A stretch of 64,000 nucleotides of DNA from Owenia fusiformis (lineage: Eukaryota > Annelida > Polychaeta > Sabellida > Oweniidae), in NCBI GenBank assembly GCA_903813345.2, contig CAIIXF020000006.1, forward strand, positions 868,001 through 932,000. The letters run 5' to 3'. The notes under the pieces were generated by a model that saw only the letters and a program-made list of their open reading frames with translations, was not told where the DNA came from and made no database searches. Of this stretch, positions 58,301 through 64,000 are shown in pieces; position 1 is the stretch's first letter; each line of letters starts with the position of its first letter. Both the position numbers and the translations under genes were made by a program.

Positions 58301-60823
58301 TTTTGATTCATGTTGCATGTATCTTTTAGTTGAAACACAATATATAACACACAAAAATGATGATATACTGGTAATTCAATCCATTTTTAAGATTGTATCA
58401 AATTCATCAGAAAATGGGGATATGAATGATTAATCTCGATTTATTTCAACAAAAAATCAAATTAAATGGGACATTTTCCACCTTAATGTTTAATGCTGTT
58501 GAGTCTCATCCTAAATGTTAATCTCTAAGTGTTTTCTCACTACTAGGTGAAAGGAGAAGCTGAGGCATTTGCCATTGAGGCCAAGGCTAAGGCTGAGGCA
58601 GAACAGATGGCCAAGAAAGCAGATGCTTGGAAGGAGTACCAAGATGCTGCTATGGTTGATATGATCCTGGAAACACTACCCAAGGTACAGAAAATATTAC
58701 GCACATTTTCTATAACCTGTCGTAGATCTTTGAAAATTGTCAAATGTGGCTTTTTATGTCCCCACCACATAGTGTGGGGCCATATTGTCGGCCTAGGCGC
58801 GTCTGTCTGTCCGTCTGTTCGTCTGTCCGTACGTCCGGCAGTTTTCTCCAAAACCGCTACAGATATCACCTTCAAATTTTCAGGGATAACTTATGAGTGC
58901 ATACAGATGTGGATGAAAAAAAATTAACTCGATACCTACTTCCTGTCGGCCATTTTGAAGTCAAATGCTAAAATCCTTGTCTGCAAACTTTAAGAAAAAC
59001 TGCTTCACAGTTGCTTTTAAAACTTTAACATCTTGTTCAGCTCACTTCATTCTAGATCTGATTAGGTTTTGGACCTGCTAGCTCAGTCATGTCAGCCATT
59101 TTGAATTTCTTAAGAAAAGTTAGCGCGCGATAATACTTTGTATCATATTGAATGGTGTTTTTGAGTTTTCATACTTCAACTATTTAGTAGCTTTATAAAT
59201 AATTTCAGATGTACTTTGCTGTAAAAGCCTACTTTGTTGTTAACAGTAGTTATATGTGATAATTTTGTAAAAAGAAATCAGCAAAAACTCATAAGGACTT
59301 TTTTATTGTCGGCCATTTTGGATTTTTCGGTCCTAAAATCTTGTCTGTGAAGTCTTGTCTGCGCGTTTTCAGGTGAACCGTTTGGTGGATCAATTTCAAA
59401 TTTTCAGGGATGATTCTTAGTATAAAAATCCAGATCTCATTAGTTTTTTGGCATTCTGGGTAAATGTCAAGGTAGCCATTTTGGATTTTTCGTCCTAAAA
59501 TCTTGTCTGTAAAGTCTTGTCTACTCGTTTTCAGGTGAACTGTTTCGTAGATCAATTTCAAATTTTCAGGAATGATTCTTAGTATGAAAATCTAGAACTG
59601 ATTAGTTTTTTTGCATTCTGGGTAAATGTCAAGGCAGCCATTTTGGATTTTCCGTCTTAAAATCTTGCCTGTAAAGTCTTGTCCACGCGTTTTTAGGAGA
59701 ACGGTTTGATAGATCAATTTCAAATTTTCAGGGATGATTCTTTGTATGAAAATCTACATCTGATTACTTTTTTTGCATTCTGCGTAAATGTTAAGGCAGC
59801 CATTTTGGATTTTCTGTCCTAAAATCTTGTCTGTAAAGTCTTGTCTACCCGTTTTCAGGTGAACCGTTTGGTAGATCAATTTCATATTTTCAGGGATGAT
59901 TCTTAGTATGAAAATCTACAAACAGATTAGTTTTTTGACATTCTTGGTAAATGTCAAGGCAGCCATTTTGGATTTTCCATCCTGAAATCTTGTCTGTAAA
60001 GTCTTGTTTACATGTTTTCTGGTTAACTGTGTGACGGATCAATTTCAAATTTTCAGGGGTGGTTCTTAGTATGAAAATCTAGAACTGACTAAATTTTTGG
60101 CATTCTGGGTAAATTTTAAGGTGACCAATTTGGATTTTCCGTCCTCAAATTGTGTTGGTAAAGTCTTGTCTACTCATTTTCAGGATAACCATTTCACGGG
60201 ATCACCACTTGGTGGGGACATTTTGTACACATTTGTGTTCTTGTATTGTGTTGAGATTGAAATTGACTGAAGAACAGTTAAAACTAAGAAAGAAATCTAA
60301 AACTGCATCCTTTACAATCTGGAAAGCTAACGCAAATGTAAAGAAATTCAAAAGGAAATTACTTTACTCTTAACTACAAAAAGGTAATCTTTTGGAAATA
60401 GATCATCATGATTCTAGTTTTTAAAAAATATGTAATATCTGTTTAAGGTTGCTGCAGAGATTGCCGCCCCTCTGTCTCAGGCCAAGAAGATCACCATGGT
60501 ATCATCAGGAAAGGGAGATGTAGGAGCGGCTAAACTCACTGGTGAAGTAATGGAAGTCATGGGTCGTTTGCCTGAAGTTGTCGAAGGAATGACTGGTGTC
60601 AACATTTCAAAGGTTTTTGAAAATTTTCATATTTTTTTTTATTATATTTTATTTTTTGTAGCGTTACATTTCAGTTATTTTGAATTTATATTTGATTTAT
60701 ATCACCATCAAGAAGCGCTGCTATATAAATATAATTTACTTTAGCCAATAAGTTCAAATAGATAAATATTTAAAATGTTCAATATTTTTTCAGTCAATGA
60801 AGATGGCCCAGAGGCGTGTATAG
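31249..60823 (+). CDS. FLOT1: flotillin-1 with nine alternative exons 2 and two alternative exons 8
   Basis: Flotillin-1 scaffolds lipid microdomains at the inner leaflet and endosomes, through an N-terminal acylated SPFH/PHB domain and a C-terminal EAxA coiled coil that drives oligomerisation. CDS exons: 31249-31300; one of nine exons 2; 51202-51292; 53947-54090; 54439-54654; 55013-55165; 55503-55684; 57018-57063 or 57753-57798; 58547-58684; 60448-60612; 60794-60823. All junctions are GT-AG and in phase, giving 430 residues with a 76-nt exon 2 (human FLOT1: 427). Diagnostic strings: [104 protein letters not shown]. It matches flotillin-1 better than flotillin-2 throughout. The gene spans about 29.6 kb, mostly because of the exon 2 array. 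I recognised no promoter. Confidence 0.96.
31614..31695 (+). CDS. FLOT1: flotillin alternative exon 2.1
   Basis: Acceptor tttgcag, donor gtgag, 82 nt, phase 1 in and phase 2 out. Encodes [16 protein letters not shown] then [11 protein letters not shown], then a split Lys. It is two codons longer than most versions (ESD insert). It has tyrosine at the Cys34-equivalent position and a CC pair near the start. It lies 313 bp after exon 1 and is the version nearest the 5' end. Confidence 0.93.
33811..33840. repeat. perfect 30-bp palindrome
   Basis: CTAGAGTACCGACAA followed by its exact reverse complement. Its centre is CCGACAATTGTCGG, which recurs in the core at 35195-35815. Confidence 0.97.
35113..35189 (-). 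other. tRNA-like sequence (SINE head or tRNA pseudogene)
   Basis: Minus strand: an A box (TAGTCTAGTGG) and a B box (GAGTTCGAATCCC) lie at the normal spacing, and the T arm has 4 of 5 pairs. The acceptor and anticodon stems do not pair, so this is not a functional tRNA. It lies inside the foldback element. Confidence 0.5.
35195..35815. repeat. palindromic core of the foldback element
   Basis: Arms of about 195 bp (35195-35395 and 35620-35815) surround two 83-bp units. CCGACAATTGTCGG or a one- to two-base variant occurs at 35272, 35321, 35369, 35625, 35673 and 35722. Confidence 0.9.
35830..35990. repeat. short inverted repeats (AAGGCTCTTTAGC)
   Basis: Several copies of aaggctctttagc alternate with the near-inverse gctagagagcctt, part of the foldback interior. 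Confidence 0.75.
38084..38920. other. intron sequence before exon 2.2
   Basis: No gene or complete element seen. A possible decayed exon-2 relic near 38642-38714 is discussed under rejected items. Confidence 0.4.
38921..38996 (+). CDS. FLOT1: flotillin alternative exon 2.2
   Basis: Acceptor ttgacag, donor gtgag, 76 nt, phase 1 to 2. Encodes [14 protein letters not shown] then [11 protein letters not shown] and a split Lys. Glycine replaces the Cys34-equivalent. It is separated from exon 2.1 by a 6.3-kb foldback element. Confidence 0.93.
38997..40272. other. intron sequence after exon 2.2
   Basis: AT-rich, with no repeat or exon that I can support. Confidence 0.4.
40710..41757. mobile_element. 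mariner-like element, 1048 bp, TA target
   Basis: TIRs CAGGGTGATCAATAAATAAG / inverse, extending about 35 bp, flanked by TA on both sides. The uninterrupted target is visible in the other arm of the host MITE. Carries a transposase relic on the minus strand. Confidence 0.93.
41143..41289 (-). pseudogene. mariner transposase fragment (DD34D)
   Basis: Minus-strand reading gives [19 protein letters not shown] … [13 protein letters not shown], then a stop. WDNAPSH and YSPDLSPYD hold the second and third catalytic aspartates with 34 residues between them, the mariner DD34D spacing. The rest of the catalytic domain is broken by stops. Dead. Confidence 0.88.
42455..42580. repeat. dispersed repeat shared with 48528-48660 (inverted)
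   Basis: gaccaatcagcga … catctcaatacagatttaca … catctttgaaccctgg … ttctccccctctgag occurs here, and reversed at 48528-48660. Its insertion inside the mariner probably destroyed the 5' half. Confidence 0.8.
42814..43281 (+). pseudogene. Tc1/mariner transposase, C-terminal part
   Basis: About 155 open codons with [39 protein letters not shown] and a C-terminal helix region ending [15 protein letters not shown]. The Asp of FQQDG and the Asp of VMDYF are 37 residues apart (DD37D). The DNA-binding N-terminus and the first catalytic Asp are missing, so it is a remnant although its last half is still open. Confidence 0.85.
43566..43641 (+). CDS. FLOT1: flotillin alternative exon 2.3
   Basis: Acceptor tttatag, donor gtaag, 76 nt. 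Encodes [14 protein letters not shown] then [11 protein letters not shown] and a split Lys. It keeps the Cys34-equivalent (WPC). The acceptor lies only about 130 bp downstream of a mariner element's end. Confidence 0.95.
43806..43881 (+). CDS. FLOT1: flotillin alternative exon 2.4
   Basis: Acceptor tttccag, donor gtaag, 76 nt. Encodes [14 protein letters not shown] then [11 protein letters not shown] and a split Lys. Alanine is at the Cys34-equivalent, so this near twin of exon 2.3 differs at the acylation site. The intron between 2.3 and 2.4 is 164 bp. Confidence 0.95.
44164..44239 (+). CDS. FLOT1: flotillin alternative exon 2.5
   Basis: Acceptor attacag, donor gtaag, 76 nt. Encodes [14 protein letters not shown] then [11 protein letters not shown] and a split Lys. 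It keeps the Cys34-equivalent and is the version closest to vertebrate flotillin-1 in the GGR-FV-PCIQQ core. Confidence 0.95.
44795..44878 (+). repeat. 24-25-bp tandem repeat
   Basis: Three and a half copies of tttggtaccttttcgtgtacttc. Noncoding, intronic. Confidence 0.85.
44879..46186. other. intron sequence between exons 2.5 and 2.6
   Basis: Nothing recognised after the 24-bp repeat. I found no further exon-2 version here. Confidence 0.4.
46187..46268 (+). CDS. FLOT1: flotillin alternative exon 2.6
   Basis: Acceptor ctggcag, donor gtgag, 82 nt. Encodes [14 protein letters not shown] then [13 protein letters not shown] and a split Arg. The most divergent version: valine replaces the first Cys, GGG replaces GGR, and there are two extra residues around the PC motif. 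Intact frame and splice sites argue against a dead exon. Confidence 0.85.
46545..46910 (+). repeat. degenerate short tandem repeat (TTGCTNTGCTCTTTTGTCAG)
   Basis: About 15 irregular copies of a 20-28-bp pyrimidine-rich unit. Open frames across it come from low complexity and are not coding. Confidence 0.8.
47438..47648. mobile_element. small element with CAGTGTTCTCC-type ends
   Basis: Left end cagtgttctccccc, right end ggggagatcactg. Resembles the ends at 51685 and 53905, so it is probably a short member of the same family. Confidence 0.6.
48202..48277 (+). CDS. FLOT1: flotillin alternative exon 2.7
   Basis: Acceptor gcctatag, donor gtgag, 76 nt. Encodes [14 protein letters not shown] then [11 protein letters not shown] and a split Arg. 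It has two adjacent cysteines at and after the Cys34-equivalent. Confidence 0.93.
48528..48700. repeat. dispersed repeat shared with 42455-42580 (inverted)
   Basis: gagggggagaaaccccaggg … aaagatgacata … gtaaatctgtattgagatga … gctgattgg. Ends with aaaaccaagatggagggtaa. Intronic, between exons 2.7 and 2.8. Confidence 0.8.
49075..49150 (+). CDS. FLOT1: flotillin alternative exon 2.8
   Basis: Acceptor gtacgtag, donor gtgag, 76 nt. Encodes [14 protein letters not shown] then [11 protein letters not shown] and a split Arg. Sister of exon 2.7 (shared GMCH, PTT-IAGRAF and CC). The proline before the Cys pair is changed to glycine. Confidence 0.92.
49767..49842 (+). CDS. FLOT1: flotillin alternative exon 2.9
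   Basis: Acceptor catcttag, donor gtaat, 76 nt. Encodes [14 protein letters not shown] then [11 protein letters not shown] and a split Arg. Phe is at the Cys34-equivalent with Cys one place later, and Thr replaces the Arg of GGR. It is the version nearest exon 3, 1.36 kb away. Confidence 0.92.
49843..51201. other. intron between exon 2.9 and exon 3
   Basis: AT-rich. No exon-2 version or repeat identified. Confidence 0.4.
51202..51292 (+). CDS. FLOT1: flotillin exon 3
   Basis: The first base completes the split Lys/Arg codon from whichever exon 2 is used. Then [18 protein letters not shown] and [16 protein letters not shown]-domain core. Acceptor tttttaag, donor gtaag. Confidence 0.95.
52563..52793 (-). 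pseudogene. mariner transposase C-terminal fragment
   Basis: Minus strand: [20 protein letters not shown] … [10 protein letters not shown], stop, [16 protein letters not shown] … GGCIEHL. This is the third catalytic Asp region and the C-terminus, broken by one stop. Confidence 0.82.
52862..52940 (+). pseudogene. mariner transposase middle fragment
   Basis: Plus strand: [20 protein letters not shown] then EQNTP and a stop, the second catalytic Asp region. It lies in opposite orientation to the C-terminal fragment next to it, so the centre of the element has been inverted or assembled from two copies. Confidence 0.78.
53947..54090 (+). CDS. FLOT1: flotillin exon 4
   Basis: 48 codons, phase 0 to 0: [20 protein letters not shown] … [15 protein letters not shown]. 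Core of the SPFH domain. The donor, gttggt, is weak. Confidence 0.95.
54439..54654 (+). CDS. FLOT1: flotillin exon 5
   Basis: 72 codons, phase 0 to 0, from [20 protein letters not shown] to [16 protein letters not shown]. End of the SPFH domain and start of the coiled coil. Confidence 0.96.
55013..55165 (+). CDS. FLOT1: flotillin exon 6
   Basis: 51 codons, phase 0 to 0: [20 protein letters not shown] … [14 protein letters not shown]. Coiled-coil region. Confidence 0.96.
55503..55684 (+). CDS. FLOT1: flotillin exon 7
   Basis: 182 nt, entering in phase 0 and leaving in phase 2: [20 protein letters not shown] … [17 protein letters not shown] and a split Arg. Both exon 8 versions complete the Arg codon with an A. 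Confidence 0.96.
55805..56095 (+). repeat. dispersed repeat shared with 2850-3340
   Basis: Same orientation as in the LRR upstream region; aatttcatgtatgggaattt, ttcttgccaaaaatgcctta and cattggagagagtac are shared. Located in flotillin intron 7. Confidence 0.8.
57018..57063 (+). CDS. FLOT1: flotillin alternative exon 8a
   Basis: 46 nt, acceptor gttacag, donor gtaagc, phase 2 in and phase 0 out. Encodes (R)[15 protein letters not shown], which joins [11 protein letters not shown] of exon 9. Homologous to the EAEAEA segment of human FLOT1. Exon 8b has the same length and phases, so the two are interchangeable but cannot both be used in frame. Confidence 0.93.
57753..57798 (+). CDS. FLOT1: flotillin alternative exon 8b
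   Basis: 46 nt, acceptor tttgtag, donor gtaagt, phase 2 in and phase 0 out. Encodes (R)[15 protein letters not shown]. It aligns with 8a over its whole length (N-(K/R)-(V/I) … EA-A-A-Q) but has fewer acidic residues and more Thr/Ser. Same Arg completion and same junction to exon 9. Confidence 0.93.
57898..58068. mobile_element. hairpin MITE in flotillin intron 8
   Basis: Arms tcgtgaagccactcagtaaa + attac and the exact inverse, flanked by AT-rich ttattttt / aaaaaataa. About 170 bp, non-coding. It lies between exon 8b and exon 9. Confidence 0.88.
58547..58684 (+). CDS. FLOT1: flotillin exon 9
   Basis: 46 codons, phase 0 to 0: [20 protein letters not shown] … [13 protein letters not shown]. 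Flotillin C-terminal domain. Donor gtacag. Confidence 0.96.
58757..60220. mobile_element. TGTCCCCACCA-ended element with internal 150-bp repeats
   Basis: Ends TGTCCCCACCAC and TGGTGGGGACA. The left part has a degenerate TGTCTGTCCG run. The interior has about five to six units of a 150-170-bp repeat (ccattttggatttt, cctaaaatcttgtctg, aatttcaaattttcaggga, gcattctgggtaaat), related in reverse to 9931-11051. It occupies nearly all of flotillin intron 9. Confidence 0.85.
60448..60612 (+). CDS. FLOT1: flotillin exon 10
   Basis: 55 codons, phase 0 to 0: [20 protein letters not shown] … [12 protein letters not shown]. The donor, gttttt, is weak. Read-through would add codons into intron 10, so an alternative C-terminus is possible. 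Confidence 0.93.
60794..60823 (+). CDS. FLOT1: flotillin exon 11 (last coding exon)
   Basis: Acceptor attttttcag. Encodes SMKMAQRRV and a stop, giving a basic C-terminus as in vertebrate flotillin-1. The 3' UTR follows. Confidence 0.75.
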   Translation, partial: SMKMAQRRV

Positions 60824-63090
60824 TTTTGTCTTCATGGGGACTACAAGAACCAGGACCATTTACACATGATATACAATACAGGGGCCGCTTTCTACAAAGA
60901 ACAATCTTTCAATTACAAATATTGCAATGTATTATCATCCGAGCAGCTGAACAAATTCTAGGATTTTCATGAGACAATGCCAAAGCAAATGAAATGTATT
61001 ACCTAAAATTTTAAAGTAATCAAAAAACAGTTGATTAAATGGGAATATGCAATATTGTAAGTTTGTTGAAAAATTTCATAGTGGAAACTCAGTAAATCCA
61101 GAGACCTTGATATTTCGACAGGATTCAGTTGATATGGTTCAGTGTTTGTAATATTTGACAATGGAGAATGTGCCTTTGACTACATTCTGACCTAACTGTA
61201 TAATGTGGATTATGAATGTTGTATTGTTACGACAAACATGATTTTATACTATTTTACCTAACTTATATGTAAACCTGTGTTGTGAGATAAGATGCAGGGT
61301 GATACATAATCAAAGAAATATTTACTCTTCATAATATAAATATAGTGAGATACTTGTTGTATTCTTATAAATCCCTGTATATTCTGGAATTCAATGTTTC
61401 ACATTTGTCTTTCATTTAACCCATTAAATCCAATATTAAAAAGACACTGTTTTTGTATACAGTAGTTCCTTTCATTGCATGTAAATATACTCATATTATG
61501 TGTTTGTTCAATATTAACCAGTAAAGATACATTGATGTCAAACCAGTCGAATATTTTCTATATAATCCTGTATGTATGATATCATTAGTATATGATATAG
61601 TAAACAGTAAGTGGCGTAAACATTTCCTTCGGGAATTGTAATTTTAGTCAACCCAGTCTAGATTGTGAGTCATTACTTTCTCAGGTTAGCAAGAAGAATT
61701 GATATTAAGCACTGGAAAAGAGGTTAATGTCGTATGGGATTAGAATGTGAGATTGAATATGGAATTTTGGCTAATATGGAGTTATTTGAAAAGTCATATT
61801 CATTGAATAATTATATTTTATGAAATAGTGCAGACATCATTTGTATTTAAAGTCTTAATAAACCAACTACACATATAAGTAAAATCACGATAATAAACCT
61901 AAATAATGTATGTGAATTGTAAATACACTATTGTATATAAACATCAAACTTTTAAGTGTACCTTGCAACTGTGAAGCTGTATTTTACCATATTTTCTATT
62001 CCTACAAGAGCAGTATTATTCCAATAGCGTGATTGGTTAATAACTACATGACATACCCAAAATAAAAATTTGTGGTCTGTCATGGCTTTTTTAACCAATA
62101 TGCTTGTTTGGATCATGTGACTGCTTTCTTAGTCATCAAAGTCCCGGCGTCCGAGTGAAATTACTATATATGTACATGTACTGTCATTTGAACATTAAAT
62201 GTGTTTCACATTTCTTACTTTTTTATTTCAATGTATTTGTACTTGGTGTTAAATAGAAAGCCAATAAATGGTTTCATTATTGGCATGGCAGATCTGTCTT
62301 CAATGGATTACTACACAATAGACGCAAATATCACTAAGGAACAATCACATTTAGATTTGATATTTTTGTGAATCACATGCATTATTCTCAACTTAATCTG
62401 AGTCCATGTCTGCTATGGCATTAGTTTAAGGGTCATCATTTATCCTTACCTCATATAGACATCTGTCAATATTCTAGAGAGTAATATATGTATGTAATCT
62501 TTCATGTAGGAGAATTTATTATATTTAGCGATTTACACACCTTTCTTCTTAGATCTTGGTGTAGTTCTGTAAATAAATTAAAACTAACTTTAAATGAACT
62601 GTTTATGTTACATTTTTGTAAAAATGGGTACACGGCCACAATTCCCAAAATAATTCACTGTACCCTTAGATGCTTTGTTAAGTCTATTAGTTTGTCTGGC
62701 TGGTAGGAAAGTCTATTGGATGGACATCACAAATACTTGATGGATTCACCTGAAATGCGTAATTGCTGTAGGGTCTGAGCTCTAGGCTTTGTTTGCTTTA
62801 GTACATGAAGTACAACCATCCTTAATTCAGGCAGCCATTTTGAGGGTTAATCAATAGATTTGATAATAGATTTTTAGGATCTTTTCTACATACTTAAGAA
62901 CATATCTGCATCCAATATCCTAAAGCTCTTCAGATATTTGTTTAAGAGTTTTAAGGAAATGTAGAGCCTTTCGTAGATTGCTTCTAACTTTCTACTCTCC
63001 ATCCTTTCCAGTAACTTTGATTAAGATTGCCATTGAAATGATGTAATAATTATCCTGGACCATATAATTATATGTAGGCCTGTACATCTG
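60824..63090. other. flotillin 3' UTR and downstream flank
   Basis: No coding signal. AATAAA hexamers near 61858, 61893 and 62263 are possible polyadenylation signals, but which is used cannot be told. Confidence 0.45.
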
Positions 63091-63099
63091 AGTCTAGAC

Positions 63100-63640
63100 T
63101 ACCCTAAACAAGGCATTGACATGACAAAATGTCACCGCCTAGTTCATCACAATGTTAAGTCTTAAGTCAGATTTGAATTTCTGAGAACTTGTAGATAATT
63201 TTGGAAAAAAATGGTCAATTTGAAGCAAGTTGAAAAAAGTGTTTTTTTACCCTAAAAAGGTAATTGGTGAAATATTAAATCATATTTTAGCTACCGAGAA
63301 CTTGTAAATGATTTTGAAAAAAATTGGTCAAGTTGAAAAAGACCTTTATGACCTTGAGAAGGTCCTTGAATGTCAAATCTTTTTTGACTTTAAGAATCTC
63401 ATCGAAGAAAAAAAAATTGGTCGATTTGAAGCAAGTTGATAAAATACCTTTTTCACCTTGAAGGTCATATCTTAAGTCAGATTTAAACTTTTGATAACTT
63501 GAAGAAAACAAAATTGGTCAATTTGACCCAAACTGAAAAAAGACCTTTTTGACCATTTTTTACCTTTTTTGATCTTGAAAAGATCATTGAATGTAAAATC
63601 TTAAATATAAAGTCAGATTTGAACTTCTGAAAACTTGTAG
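63100..63640. repeat. degenerate tandem repeat of roughly 100 bp
   Basis: Phrases such as aagtcagatttgaa, gagaacttgtagat, ttggtcaatttgaagcaagt and gaccttgagaaggtc recur irregularly about four to five times. The first part (63105-63160) resembles 1938-1980. Confidence 0.7.
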
Positions 63641-64000
63641 ATGATTTGTTAAGTTATTGGAAATTTTAAGAAATTGTTACAAACGCCAACCGCTGCCCCA
63701 GAAAATGGAGACCATAGCAATACGACGCCACCATACCACAGCAATTAGAACAGACAAACGACTTTTGATGAATCACATAGTCATTTGGAAAATTCTGAGA
63801 CTGTTTTCGTTTATATGATATTCTTTTAAATTCTAGAAAAGGTGACACAATTAGAAAATAGTCTCAGTCATTGGACAGATATACCTCATGCAGAGGTTTT
63901 GGAAATGTCAGAGTTAGTTCATCTTTAAAGAATATTCTATCAATGAATTCACAAAGTTTTAAGCAGCATTCAAAAATCTGTCATCAAAAATAAGGATTCT

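Overview
The window is AT-rich, intron-rich animal DNA full of transposon remnants. GT-AG introns, long noncoding spacers, mariner, hAT and foldback elements and a flotillin gene point to a metazoan, most likely a marine invertebrate (lophotrochozoan or invertebrate deuterostome). I cannot name the species.

Left third (1-23687): a block of about 12.0 kb is present twice head to tail with almost no differences. Each copy holds a leucine-rich-repeat (LRR) type I membrane receptor whose LRRs, Ser/Thr stalk, membrane segment and tyrosine-motif tail lie in one large exon. A minisatellite of about 35-36 units of 99 bp sits directly before that exon. Each unit repeats the exon's 3' splice site and its hydrophobic, signal-peptide-like first codons. 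Two upstream candidate exons that carry a start codon would splice into it in phase. A 449-bp hAT-type MITE with a perfect 8-bp target duplication also lies in each copy.

Middle (23688-31200): mostly repeats. These include arrays of about 150 bp built on AAAATGGCC motifs, a (CGGA)n tract, a TIR element and a foldback. There is one candidate minus-strand first coding exon near 29.1 kb.

Right half (31249-60823): one plus-strand flotillin-1 gene. Exon 1 (31249-31300) is followed by nine consecutive versions of exon 2 spread over 18 kb (31614-49842). Each version is open, has intact splice sites, uses the same 1-to-2 phase and encodes the same 27-29-residue N-terminal segment of the SPFH domain. 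Exons 3-7 are single. Exon 8, in the coiled-coil region, exists in two interchangeable 46-nt versions. Exons 9-11 complete a protein of about 430 residues (human FLOT1 has 427). Reading-frame arithmetic permits one exon 2 and one exon 8 per mRNA, giving up to 18 isoforms. The exon 2 versions differ at the position of the palmitoylated cysteine of vertebrate flotillin-1 (Cys34), so splicing may set how the protein is anchored to membranes. This Dscam-like arrangement in a lipid-raft scaffold gene is the main discovery candidate.

The introns between the cassettes hold a 6.3-kb foldback element, a foldback MITE interrupted by a mariner, and a second mariner with a partial transposase. Intron 3 holds another mariner derivative. 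The last 3 kb are 3' flank and degenerate repeats.
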